A stretch of 64,000 bases of DNA from CAZKVJ01 sp964556225. GTDB taxonomy: Bacteria > Actinomycetota > Acidimicrobiia > Acidimicrobiales > Ilumatobacteraceae. Position 1 is the first letter of the stretch. The number at the start of each line of letters is the position of its first letter. Shown here piece by piece: positions 37,153 through 45,574 of the stretch. The translations under genes and the position numbers were made by a program. Under the pieces are notes generated by a model. That model did not search any database and had not been told where the DNA came from. It was given only the letters and a program-made list of their open reading frames with translations. Location of the stretch: contig CAZKVJ010000014.1 of the NCBI GenBank assembly GCA_964556225.1, positions 1 through 64,000 of the forward strand, written 5' to 3'.

Positions 37153-37569
37153 TCAGTCTCTGACCTGGCGGGCGATGGCCGACAGCACTCCGTTCACGAA
37201 CCGGCCGGAGTCGTCGGTGGAGAACCGCTTGGCCAGCTCGACGGCCTCGTCGAGCACCACGGCCGTCGGCACCTCCGGGCGGGCCAGCAGCTCGAAGGTG
37301 GCGATGCGCATCACGGTGCGGTCGATCACCGGCATGCGGGCCAGCGTCCAGCCCTTGGCGTGGGCGGCGATGAGCCCGTCGAGCTCGTCGGCGCGCCCCT
37401 CGACCCCCTCGACCAGCGTGCGGGTCGGCTCGTCGGGCTCGACGATCTGGGCCGCCAGGACCTCGTGGGGGGCCAGCGCCTTGCGGTCCGCTTCGTAGAG
37501 CAGCGTCAGCGCCCGCTCGCGGGCGTCGGAGCGGCGGTCGTCACCGGCGTCGCGCCGACGGCGGGACAT
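37153..37569 (-). CDS. nusB: transcription antitermination factor NusB
   Basis: Binds boxA with NusE during rRNA synthesis. The 138-residue all-helical protein has ARERALTLLYEADRKA at the N-terminus and DEAVELAKRFSTDDSGRFVN near the C-terminus, both conserved. It begins 6 bases before the efp stop region ends and follows efp on the same strand, as in mycobacteria. Confidence 0.95.
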   Translation of the reverse strand: MSRRRRDAGDDRRSDARERALTLLYEADRKALAPHEVLAAQIVEPDEPTRTLVEGVEGRADELDGLIAAHAKGWTLARMPVIDRTVMRIATFELLARPEVPTAVVLDEAVELAKRFSTDDSGRFVNGVLSAIARQVRD

Positions 37570-37574
37570 CGGGC

Positions 37575-38138
37575 TCAGACCCGGGTGATGTACTCGCCGG
37601 TGCGGGTGTCGACCCGCAGGCGGTCACCCACGTTGACGAACAGCGGGACCTGCACGACCTTGCCGGTCTCGAGCGTGGCCGGCTTGCGAGCGCCCGACAC
37701 CCGGTCGCCCTGCACGCCCGGCTCGGTGTCGGTGACCGTCAGCTCGACGGACGCCGGGATCTCCACGCTGACGATCTCGCCGTTGTGGGTGGCGATGATC
37801 GCCGTCGCCGACTCGACCAGGTAGTCGGCGGCATCACCGAGGGCGACCGGCGCCACGTTCATCTGCTCGTAGGACTCGGTGTCCATGAACACGTAGTCGT
37901 CGCCGTCCCGGTAGAGGAGCTGCATGTCCTTCTTCTCGAGGATCGCCTGCTCGACGCGGACGCCGGCGTTGAACGTGCGGTCGAACACGTTGCCGGTCTT
38001 CAGGTTGCGGAGCTTGGTGCGCACGAAGGCACCGCCCTTGCCCGGCTTCACGTGCTGGAACTCGACGACCTGGAACAGGCCGTTGTCGAGCTCGAGGGTG
38101 ATGCCGTTCTTCAGGTCGTTGGTCGTGATGGCAGGCAT
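37575..38138 (-). CDS. efp: elongation factor P
   Basis: Relieves ribosome stalling at polyproline. Three beta-barrel domains in 187 residues; the modification-loop region reads HVKPGKGGAFVRTKLRN, with lysine at the tip as in other unmodified or lysine-type EF-P. The end GDRLRVDTRTGEYITRV is diagnostic. The ATG at 38138 lies 28 bases inside the 3' end of pepQ. Confidence 0.97.
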   Translation of the reverse strand: MPAITTNDLKNGITLELDNGLFQVVEFQHVKPGKGGAFVRTKLRNLKTGNVFDRTFNAGVRVEQAILEKKDMQLLYRDGDDYVFMDTESYEQMNVAPVALGDAADYLVESATAIIATHNGEIVSVEIPASVELTVTDTEPGVQGDRVSGARKPATLETGKVVQVPLFVNVGDRLRVDTRTGEYITRV

Positions 38139-39229
38139 GGGGAGTCCTTCGGCGTTCGGGTGAGCGGCCGGCATCCGTCGTCCGTGACCACGACGAGGTC
38201 CTCGATGCGGACGCCTCCGAAATCCCCACGATAGACGCCGGGCTCCACCGTCAAAACGTCGCCGGCGCGGACCGTGTCGGCGTGGGAGCGGGTGATCCAC
38301 GGGGCCTCGTGGATGCGCAGGCCCACCCCGTGGCCCGTGCCGTGGACGAACCACTCCCCCCAGCCGGCCTCGGTGATGGCGTCGCGGCAGGCGCTGTCGA
38401 GCTCGGCCGAGGTGGTCCCAGGGCGAACGGCAGCGACCCCCGCGCGCTGGGCCGCCAGCACCACGTCGTAGACCTCCTGCTGGAGCGCGGTCGGCTCGCC
38501 CACCACGTAGGTGCGGGTGATGTCGCTGTGGTAGCCATCGACGGTCGCGCCGAAGTCGATCACCACGGTGTGGCCCTCACCGATGAGCGACAGCGACGGC
38601 CGGTGGTGGGCCATGGCGGCGTTGGGGCCGCTGGCGATGATCGTCGGGAAGCTCGGCTCGTCCGAGCCCCGGCGGCGCATCGCCGCCTCGAGGTCGTCGC
38701 GCAGCTCGCGCTCGGTCGGGCGCTCGGCCAGCATCGGGAGCACCTCGGCGAGCGCGGCGTCGGCGATGGCCGCTGCCCGCTCGATGCGGGCCAGCTCTGC
38801 CGCGTCCTTCACCCGCCTGCCGTCCTCGACGAGTCCGCTCGTGGGGACCAGGTCGCGCCCGACGAGGGCCCTCAGCCGGCCGTGGGCGGCGACCGACAGG
38901 TGCTCGGCTTCGAAGCCGACGGCACCGAGCCCGCTCAGCAGGTCGGCGAGGTGCGCGTCCTGCTCGGCCTGGGTGCGGCCTTCCAGCACCTCGCCGAGGC
39001 AGGCCGCCGCCGCCAGCTCGTGGCGCGCCTGCTCGCCGTAGCGGCCGTCCGTGATGAGCACCACGCCGCCGGCGCGCAGCACCGCCCGACCCGACGAGCC
39101 GGTGAAACCGGTCAGCCAACGGACGTTCACGAGATCGGACACCACCAGCGCCTCGCAGCCGGCGTCGGCCATGGCCTCGGAGACCCGCGCCGCCCGCCCA
39201 GCGACCAGGAGCGGTGGGAGCGTGCTCAC
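38111..39229 (-). CDS. pepQ: Xaa-Pro aminopeptidase/dipeptidase (M24)
   Basis: Dinuclear-metal peptidase for bonds next to proline. Metal ligands: IDFGATVDGYHSDITRTYV (two Asp), FVHGTGHGVGL (His), and VEPGVYRGDFGGVRIEDLVV (two Glu). An N-terminal creatinase-type domain occupies the first 130 residues; 372 in all. The last 28 bases overlap efp, a neighbour kept in mycobacteria; both genes deal with proline-containing sequences. Confidence 0.92.
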   Translation of the reverse strand: MSTLPPLLVAGRAARVSEAMADAGCEALVVSDLVNVRWLTGFTGSSGRAVLRAGGVVLITDGRYGEQARHELAAAACLGEVLEGRTQAEQDAHLADLLSGLGAVGFEAEHLSVAAHGRLRALVGRDLVPTSGLVEDGRRVKDAAELARIERAAAIADAALAEVLPMLAERPTERELRDDLEAAMRRRGSDEPSFPTIIASGPNAAMAHHRPSLSLIGEGHTVVIDFGATVDGYHSDITRTYVVGEPTALQQEVYDVVLAAQRAGVAAVRPGTTSAELDSACRDAITEAGWGEWFVHGTGHGVGLRIHEAPWITRSHADTVRAGDVLTVEPGVYRGDFGGVRIEDLVVVTDDGCRPLTRTPKDSPCLPSRPTT

Positions 39230-39666
39230 CGCTCGGCCAGCAGCCGGGCCACGGCGGCGACGGCCAGCTCGTAGCCGTGCATCCCGAGCCCGCCGATGGT
39301 CCCCGACGCCACCGGGGCCACCACGCTGGTGTGACGCCAGGGCTCTCGAGCGTTCGGGTTGGAGATGTGCACCTCGATGACCGGCCCGTCGAACGCCGCC
39401 AGCGCGTCGTGCAGGCTCCAGGCGTAGTGCGTGAGCGCGCCGGGGTTCACGATGATGGCGGCACAGCGACCCCTGGCACCGTGGATGACATCGACCAGCT
39501 CGCCCTCGTGGTTCGACTGGACCGCCTCCACCTCGAGCCCATGGACCTCGGCGATCCGGCCGACCGCGGCGACGTAGTCGTCGAGCGTCGCCGTGCCGTA
39601 CACGTGGGGCTCGCGCTGTCCCAGCAGGTTCAGGTTCGGTCCGTGCAAGAGCAGCAGGGTCGGCAC
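39226..39666 (-). CDS. aroQ: 3-dehydroquinate dehydratase, type II
   Basis: Third shikimate-pathway step. The 146-residue protein has GPNLNLLGQREPHVYG (catalytic Tyr loop), VNPGALTHYAWSLHDAL and EVHISNPNAREPWRHTS, all typical of the dodecameric type II enzyme. Its stop overlaps the pepQ start by 4 bases. Confidence 0.97.
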   Translation of the reverse strand: MPTLLLLHGPNLNLLGQREPHVYGTATLDDYVAAVGRIAEVHGLEVEAVQSNHEGELVDVIHGARGRCAAIIVNPGALTHYAWSLHDALAAFDGPVIEVHISNPNAREPWRHTSVVAPVASGTIGGLGMHGYELAVAAVARLLAER

Positions 39667-39676
39667 GGGCCGAACG

Positions 39677-40252
39677 CTACCGGTCCTCCTGCCACGCCTC
39701 GGCGGACATCCGGTAGAGCACGTGTGGGCGCAGCGGATCGCCCTCGGCGACGTTCGGGTGGTCGAACGCGTCGACGGGGTCGCTGATCATGCCCAGGCGC
39801 TCCATCACACGCTGCGAGCGGTGGTTGATCACGGCCGTGAACGACACGATCTCGTCGAGGCCCACCACCTCGAAGCCGTACTCGAGCGCGGACAGCGCTG
39901 CCTCCGTGGCGTAGCCGTGGTCCCAGTGGGCGTGGGCGAGGCGCCAGCCGACCTCGACGCACGGGGTGAAGTGGGCCTCGAAGCGCGGCACGCTCAATCC
40001 GACGAAGCCGATGAACGGTGCTACCCCGACCACCTCGACCGCCCACAGCCCGAAGCCGTACTCGTCGAAGCCCACCTCGATCCGCTCGATGAGGGCATCG
40101 GACTCCTCACGAGTGAGGAGCTGCCCGATCGTGGCCATCACGGTGGGGTCGGCGTTCAACGCCGCGAACGGCTCGCGGTCGTCGTCGCGCCAGCGCCGCA
40201 GCACCAACCGCTCCGTTGCCAGCTCGGGCTGTCGGATCCTCCGCTCGGTCAC
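39677..40252 (-). CDS. GNAT acetyltransferase (RimJ/RimL-like)
   Basis: A 191-residue acyl-CoA N-acetyltransferase of the RimJ/RimL type: TERLVLRRWRDDDREPFAAL at the start, EVGWRLAHAHWDHGYATEAA (acetyl-CoA loop) and SFTAVINHRSQRVMERLGM. Substrate unknown; RimJ/RimL relatives modify protein N-termini or small amines. It is wedged between aroB (4-base overlap) and aroQ, breaking the shikimate cluster. Confidence 0.85.
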   Translation of the reverse strand: MTERRIRQPELATERLVLRRWRDDDREPFAALNADPTVMATIGQLLTREESDALIERIEVGFDEYGFGLWAVEVVGVAPFIGFVGLSVPRFEAHFTPCVEVGWRLAHAHWDHGYATEAALSALEYGFEVVGLDEIVSFTAVINHRSQRVMERLGMISDPVDAFDHPNVAEGDPLRPHVLYRMSAEAWQEDR

Positions 40253-41271
40253 GATCGGCCCGGCATCCGAGCCAGCGCGGCTCGTACGGCGTCGACCTCG
40301 ACGTCGTCGACCACCTCCACCCCGCTGGGTCCGTCCAGCACGAACGTCAGCCCGTGGCGGGCCTTCTTGTCCCTGGCCATCAGCGCGACGAGCTCGTCGT
40401 CGCGCAGCCCGGGCGGGAGGGTGATGTCCAGCTCGTACGCCCCGGCGACGACCTCGTCGTGGGCCAGCACCCGGTCGTCGTCGATCCTTCCCAGGACGCG
40501 CGCCAGCCGGGCGGCGTAGACCAGCCCCACGGCCACCGCCTCGCCGTGGGCCATGCGGTGCTCGCTCGCGGTCTCCAGCGCGTGCGCCAGCGTGTGGCCG
40601 TAGTTGAGGATCGCCCGCCGGCCGGACTCGCGCTCGTCGGCGCCGACCACGTCGGCCTTGATCTCCACGCAGCGAGCCACCCGCTCCGCCAGCGGCAGCG
40701 CCAGCAGGTCGTCGCCGGTGAGGAAGTGGTACTTGGCCATCTCACCCCGGCCACAGCGCAGCTCACGCTCGGGCAGGGTGCTGAGTGCCCTCAGGTCGCA
40801 GAGCACGCCGCTCGGCTGCCAGAACGCGCCCACCAGGTTCTTGCCCTCGGGGAGGTTCACCCCCGTCTTGCCGCCGATCGCAGCATCGACCATGGCGAGC
40901 AGCGTGGTGGCGACGTGGACCACGGCCACGCCCCGGTGCCAGACCGCCGCTGCGAACCCGGCGACGTCGGTGACCATGCCGCCGCCGACACCGATCACCA
41001 CGTCGTCGCGGGTGAGGCCCATCCGGGCGAAGTCGCGGCACAGCGACTCGACGGTGGCGAGCGTCTTGCGCTCCTCACCCCGGCCGATCATGAGCACCTC
41101 GTGTGGTACGCCGGGGTCGACCGCCACGGGGATGCCCGCTTGCGTGACGACCGCCGCCCGGCGGGCACCGGCCGGCACGAGCGCAGCCAGACGGTCGCCC
41201 ACCCCCTCACCCACGACCACGTCGTAGGAGCGAACGCCGAGCGGCACCGTCACCACGATCGGCTCGGTCAC
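40249..41271 (-). CDS. aroB: 3-dehydroquinate synthase
   Basis: NAD- and metal-dependent cyclase making dehydroquinate. Signatures: GVGGGMVTDVAGFAAAVWHR, TTLLAMVDAAIGGKTGVN, LNYGHTLAHALE and HGEAVAVGLVYAA. 340 residues. The start overlaps aroK by 4 bases. Confidence 0.97.
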   Translation of the reverse strand: MTEPIVVTVPLGVRSYDVVVGEGVGDRLAALVPAGARRAAVVTQAGIPVAVDPGVPHEVLMIGRGEERKTLATVESLCRDFARMGLTRDDVVIGVGGGMVTDVAGFAAAVWHRGVAVVHVATTLLAMVDAAIGGKTGVNLPEGKNLVGAFWQPSGVLCDLRALSTLPERELRCGRGEMAKYHFLTGDDLLALPLAERVARCVEIKADVVGADERESGRRAILNYGHTLAHALETASEHRMAHGEAVAVGLVYAARLARVLGRIDDDRVLAHDEVVAGAYELDITLPPGLRDDELVALMARDKKARHGLTFVLDGPSGVEVVDDVEVDAVRAALARMPGRS

Positions 41272-41801
41272 GCCGAGGCCTCCGCCACGAGCGCCAACAC
41301 CCGCTCCGCCACGTCGTTCGGGCGCAGGTCGACCGTGTCGATGACGGCGTCAGCCACCTCTCCGTAGAGCGGCTCGCGCTCGGCCTCGAGGCGGGCCAGC
41401 GTCCCCGCCGGGTCGTCGTCGAGCAGCGGACGGTGCGCGCCGCCCGCCACCCGGGTGGCCAGTGCCGCCGGATCGGCCCGCAGCCACACCACCCGTTGCG
41501 CACCGTCGCGCATCGCCCGGCGGTTCTCGGCCGCGAGCACCGTGCCACCGGCCGCCGCGATCACCGACGGCTCCGGGCGGGCGAGCGCCTCTGCCAGCAC
41601 CTGCGTCTCCAGGCGTCGGAACGCGGCCTCGCCCTCGGAGGCGAAGATCTCCCGCACCGTGCGCCCGGTGCGGGCCTCGATCACCTCGTCGCTGTCGAAG
41701 AACGCGCGGCCCAGACGCTCGGCCACGATCCGCCCCACGGTCGTCTTTCCGGACCCCATCATCCCGACCAGCACGAGGTGCCGCCGCACGCCCGACCTCA
41801 C
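41268..41801 (-). CDS. aroK: shikimate kinase
   Basis: Phosphorylates shikimate. P-loop GMMGSGKTTVGRIVAERLGR, the shikimate-binding FFDSDEVIEARTGRTVREIF and AAGGTVLAAENRR, and the lid HRPLLDDDP. 177 residues from the GTG at 41801, which overlaps the aroC stop as GTGA; a GTG at 41789 is the alternative. Confidence 0.95.
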   Translation of the reverse strand: MRSGVRRHLVLVGMMGSGKTTVGRIVAERLGRAFFDSDEVIEARTGRTVREIFASEGEAAFRRLETQVLAEALARPEPSVIAAAGGTVLAAENRRAMRDGAQRVVWLRADPAALATRVAGGAHRPLLDDDPAGTLARLEAEREPLYGEVADAVIDTVDLRPNDVAERVLALVAEASA

Positions 41802-42967
41802 CGCTCGCGCAGACCAGCGCGGAACGCGTCGGCGTTGCGGACCATCTCGGTGACGGAGTCGCCGCCGAACTTGCGCAGCGCCTCGGCCGCCAGGACCAGC
41901 GCGACCATCGTCTCGGCCACCACACCGAGCGCCGGCACGGCGGTGACGTCGGTGCGCTCCTTGAACGAGACAGTCTCCTCCTTGGTGACCACGTCGACGG
42001 TCTTCAACGTCGGCCGGTTCAGCGTGGCGAGCGGTTTCATCGCCGCCCGCACCACCAGCAGCTCGCCGGTGGTGATCCCCCCCTCGGTCCCGCCGGCCAG
42101 CTCCGACTCGCGCCGGTAGGTGCCGGCGGTGTCGTCCCACACGATGGGGTCGTGGGCGGCGCTCCCCCGCCGGCCGGCCACCTCGAACCCGTCGCCGATC
42201 TCGACACCCTTCACCGCCTGGATGCTCATCACGGCCTGCGCCAGCAGGGCGTCGATCTTGCGGTCCCAGTGCACGTGGCTGCCGAGACCGACCGGCACGC
42301 CATACCCCAGCACCTCGACCACGCCGCCCAGGCTGTCGCCGTCTCGTGCCGCCGCCTTGATCTCCTCGATCATCTGGGCCTCAGCCAGCGGGTCGGCACA
42401 GCGCACCGGCGACGCGTCGATGCGCTCGAGGTCGGCGGGGCGTGGCCGCTCCGACGCCGTGGCCCGCACCGGGCCGAGCTGGATGACGTGGGAGATGATC
42501 TCGGTGCCGAGCGTGCGCAGCAGCGCCTTGGCCAGACCGCCGGCGGCGACGCGGGCAGCGGTCTCGCGGGCGCTGGCCCGCTCGAGCACGTCGCGGGCAT
42601 CGTCGAAGCCGTACTTCTGCATCCCGGCCAGGTCGGCGTGGCCGGGCCGGGGCTGGGTGAGCGGCTCCTTCGTCGCCCCGGGCGCCGGCGACATCTCGTC
42701 GTGCCAGCGGTCGCTGCGGAACCACTCGGTGTTCTTGATCTCGATCGCCACGGGTGAGCCCAGCGTGCGGCCATGGCGCACCCCGCCGACCAGTGTGAGC
42801 TCGTCCTCCTCGAAGCGCTGGCGGGGGCCGCGCCCGTAGCCCAGGCGCCGCCGGCCCAGGTCGACCTGCAGGTCCTCGACCGTGACCGCCAGACCGGCCG
42901 GCAGTCCCTCGACGATCACCACGAGCGCCTGCCCGTGCGACTCGCCGGCGGTGAGGTAGCGGAGCAT
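41798..42967 (-). CDS. aroC: chorismate synthase
   Basis: FMN-dependent final enzyme of the shikimate pathway. TAGESHGQALVVIVEGLPAG, RRLGYGRGPRQRFEEDE and SARETAARVAAGGLAK are conserved; 389 residues. ATG at 42967. It is first in the aroC-aroK-aroB order, 38 bases after the aroE stop. Confidence 0.97.
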   Translation of the reverse strand: MLRYLTAGESHGQALVVIVEGLPAGLAVTVEDLQVDLGRRRLGYGRGPRQRFEEDELTLVGGVRHGRTLGSPVAIEIKNTEWFRSDRWHDEMSPAPGATKEPLTQPRPGHADLAGMQKYGFDDARDVLERASARETAARVAAGGLAKALLRTLGTEIISHVIQLGPVRATASERPRPADLERIDASPVRCADPLAEAQMIEEIKAAARDGDSLGGVVEVLGYGVPVGLGSHVHWDRKIDALLAQAVMSIQAVKGVEIGDGFEVAGRRGSAAHDPIVWDDTAGTYRRESELAGGTEGGITTGELLVVRAAMKPLATLNRPTLKTVDVVTKEETVSFKERTDVTAVPALGVVAETMVALVLAAEALRKFGGDSVTEMVRNADAFRAGLRER

Positions 42968-43005
42968 GGCGACCGAGGCTACCGGCGGTCCCCGACGGGG
43001 CCGGG

Positions 43006-43878
43006 TCAATCCCGGAGCTCGGCCAGGGCGGCAGCCCTCATGACCGCCACGTCCGGCGAGTGGCCGGTCCACAGGAGCTGCTGGAGCGCGGCCTGGTGCA
43101 CCAGCATGCCGAGTCCGTCCACACCGACGGCGCCGGCGGCGCGAGCCGCGCGCAGCAACGGGGTGTCGAGTGGGTGGTAGACGAGATCCACGACCACCTG
43201 CCCAGCGCGCAACCGGTCCGGGTCGACGGCCAGCTCGGCGTCGGCACCCACCCCGGCCATCCCGACGCTGGTGGCGTTGACGACCACGTCCGCATCGCTC
43301 ACATCGACCGCCGACCCGACCCGCCCGACCGGGCCGGCCAGCGCGGCGGCCACCTCAGCGCGCGCTGCGGTGCGGTTCACCACCACCACCTCGCTCGCCC
43401 CGGCTCGGGCCAGCGCGTCGACCACCGCCCGGGCGGCCCCGCCCGCGCCCAGCACCACCACGCGCCGTCCGCGCGGCTCGACACCTCCGTCGGCCCGCAG
43501 CGAGTCCACGAAGCCGGCGCCGTCGGTGTTGTGGCCGACCAGCGCGCCATGGCGGTCGACCACGACCGTGTTCACGGCGGCGAGCGCACTTGCGGCCGGG
43601 TCGAGCCGGTCGACCGCGGCCGCGACGGCCTCCTTGTGCGGCATGGTGACCGATAACCCGGCGAGTCCCAGCGTGCGCATGGCATCGAGCGCATCGACGG
43701 CCTGACCCGGCGCCACCTCGAACGCCACGTACACCCAGTCGAGCCCTGCCGCGGCGAAGGCGGCGTTGTGGATGGCCGGCGAGAGGCTGTGACGCACCGG
43801 CGAGCCGATCACCGCCGCCACCCGCGTCCGCCCGGTCGGGCCAGCTTCGCTCACGGCCCCTCGGGCCGGCGCGCTCAC
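43006..43878 (-). CDS. aroE: shikimate dehydrogenase
   Basis: Reduces dehydroshikimate with NADPH. The substrate site VIGSPVRHSLSPAIHNAAF and LSVTMPHKE (catalytic Lys) and the NADP loop VLGAGGAARAVVDAL are present. About 290 residues from the GTG at 43878, which overlaps the mltG stop; a GTG at 43854 would remove eight residues. This completes aroE, aroC, aroK, aroB, aroQ in one cluster; aroA and the DAHP synthase gene are elsewhere. Confidence 0.95.
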   Translation of the reverse strand: MSAPARGAVSEAGPTGRTRVAAVIGSPVRHSLSPAIHNAAFAAAGLDWVYVAFEVAPGQAVDALDAMRTLGLAGLSVTMPHKEAVAAAVDRLDPAASALAAVNTVVVDRHGALVGHNTDGAGFVDSLRADGGVEPRGRRVVVLGAGGAARAVVDALARAGASEVVVVNRTAARAEVAAALAGPVGRVGSAVDVSDADVVVNATSVGMAGVGADAELAVDPDRLRAGQVVVDLVYHPLDTPLLRAARAAGAVGVDGLGMLVHQAALQQLLWTGHSPDVAVMRAAALAELRD

Positions 43879-45152
43879 AGCACCCCCGCTTGGCGGGCCT
43901 TCTCGATGTTGGCGAGGTGCTGCTCGAACGTGACGGCGAACGCGTGCCGGCCGTCCTCGTCGGCGACCACGTAGAACAGGTACAGGCACGGCGTGCCGGT
44001 GGGGAGCTCGGCGCACAGCGGATCGCCGACCGACGGGTTCTGCGCCGGGTGCAAGGCCGCCTCGATCGAGGCCCGCCCGGGGTTGGCGATCGGTGTGGGC
44101 GGCAAGCCGGGGTGGAGGTAGGTGTTGTACGGCGTGTCGGTGTCCCGCAGCACCGAGAACGGCGTGTCCGGGTCCTGGCCGTAGTACAGCGTGGCGTCGA
44201 TCTCGAGCGGCATCCCCAAGAAGAGCCGGTTGTAGATGACCCGGGCGATCTTGGCCCGGTCCTCGGGGACCTTCGCCTCCTTCTCGATCATCGAGGCGAC
44301 GATCAGCGTCTCGTACGGTGTGAGACCCCCTTGGGTCCCCTGGTCGTCGAGGCCGGTCTGGCGGGCCACCCGCTCCATGAGCGACGCCATCCGCTGGGCC
44401 ACGTCCGCCGGCGTCTCGTTGCCGGCGATCTGGTACGTGTCCGGGAACAGCAGGCCCTCCATGCTGGTGACCCCGTCCGGGCGCAGCGACGACTCGATGG
44501 CGTTGGACTCGGTGGCCACCTGCACGAAGTCGTCGGCCACGAACCCAGCCACCTGCTCGCCGAGGCGCGCCGCCATCTGGGCGATCGTGAAGCCCTCCGG
44601 GAACGTGACCTTCGTGTAGGTCTGGGCGGGAGGGGTCCGTAGCACCCGGAGGATGTTGCCGACGTGGTCGCTCGGGCGCAGCGAGTAGTAGCCGGGCTCC
44701 AGCTCGAGGCCGCCTTTGCGCTCGACGTACCACTCGAACACGTCGGCGTTGGCAATGATCCCCTCGTCCTCGAGGCGCACCGCGATCGTCTCCAGGGTGT
44801 CCTCCTCGGTGACGGTGAAGTTCACCGGCGGGCCGGCGTCACCGGGCGGGTTGAGCTGGCGGACGTACCACCAGGCGACCGAGCCCGCCACCAGCACCGC
44901 GGCGACCACGAGCACGGCGACGAGGGCGAGCAGCCAGCCGAGCCAGCGGTGCTGGCGTCGGAGGCGCTCGACGTCGTCGCCCCACGCCTCGTCGGCTTCG
45001 TCCCAGTCGTCGCCGTGCCACGGCACCGCCTCGCGTCGACGGCGCCGCTCGCGGCGGCCGGGGCGCCGTGCCGGCTCGGCCATCGACCCTTCGGTGACCT
45101 CGGACGAGCCGGGCTCGTCGGCCAGCGGCGGCGACGAGGTCTCGACGCTCAC
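43875..45152 (-). CDS. mltG: endolytic transglycosylase MltG
   Basis: Membrane-anchored peptidoglycan lytic transglycosylase that ends nascent glycan strands. A charged cytoplasmic N-terminus (about 70 residues, Arg-rich) precedes one transmembrane helix (WLGWLLALVAVLVVAAVLVA), a LysM-like segment (NFTVTEEDTLETIAVRLEDE) and the YceG domain with catalytic Glu in VASMIEKEAKVPED. 425 residues from GTG 45152, overlapping the ruvX stop. Confidence 0.93.
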   Translation of the reverse strand: MSVETSSPPLADEPGSSEVTEGSMAEPARRPGRRERRRRREAVPWHGDDWDEADEAWGDDVERLRRQHRWLGWLLALVAVLVVAAVLVAGSVAWWYVRQLNPPGDAGPPVNFTVTEEDTLETIAVRLEDEGIIANADVFEWYVERKGGLELEPGYYSLRPSDHVGNILRVLRTPPAQTYTKVTFPEGFTIAQMAARLGEQVAGFVADDFVQVATESNAIESSLRPDGVTSMEGLLFPDTYQIAGNETPADVAQRMASLMERVARQTGLDDQGTQGGLTPYETLIVASMIEKEAKVPEDRAKIARVIYNRLFLGMPLEIDATLYYGQDPDTPFSVLRDTDTPYNTYLHPGLPPTPIANPGRASIEAALHPAQNPSVGDPLCAELPTGTPCLYLFYVVADEDGRHAFAVTFEQHLANIEKARQAGVL

Positions 45153-45571
45153 GAGCTCGCGGACCTCGAGTCGAGCCACGATTGCAGCATCACGGCCGCG
45201 GCGACCTTGTCGACCAGTCGCCGGCGGGCGTCGGCGCGCATCCGGGCCTCCATCAGGGCCCGGTCGGCCGTCACCGTGGTGAGCCGCTCGTCGTAGGTCT
45301 CCACCGGCACGCCGACCACGGTAGCGATCTCGTCCGCTTCGGCGATGGCAGCCCTCGCCGCCGGACCGACCTCGCCCGAAAGGCTGAGCGGCAGGCCGAC
45401 GACCACCCGCTCCGCCTCCTCCTCCACGACGAGCTCGGCGATCCGTCGATGGTCGTCGGCGCGACGGCGCGAGCGCGCGAGCACCGTGAGCGGGGTGGCG
45501 ATGGTGCCGCTGCGGTCGCTGACCGCGACCCCGATGCGCTTCGACCCGAGGTCGAGGCCGAGGGCCCGCAC
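45149..45571 (-). CDS. ruvX: RuvX/YqgF-family nuclease (pre-16S rRNA processing)
   Basis: RNase H-fold enzyme, 140 residues, implicated in 16S rRNA 5'-end maturation. RALGLDLGSKRIGVAVSD and VGLPLSLSGEVG, plus the late YDERLTTV segment, are the family motifs. It starts 3 bases after the alaS stop; alaS-ruvX-mltG-aroE is the standard actinobacterial order. Confidence 0.94.
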   Translation of the reverse strand: MRALGLDLGSKRIGVAVSDRSGTIATPLTVLARSRRRADDHRRIAELVVEEEAERVVVGLPLSLSGEVGPAARAAIAEADEIATVVGVPVETYDERLTTVTADRALMEARMRADARRRLVDKVAAAVMLQSWLDSRSASS

Positions 45572-45574
45572 GGG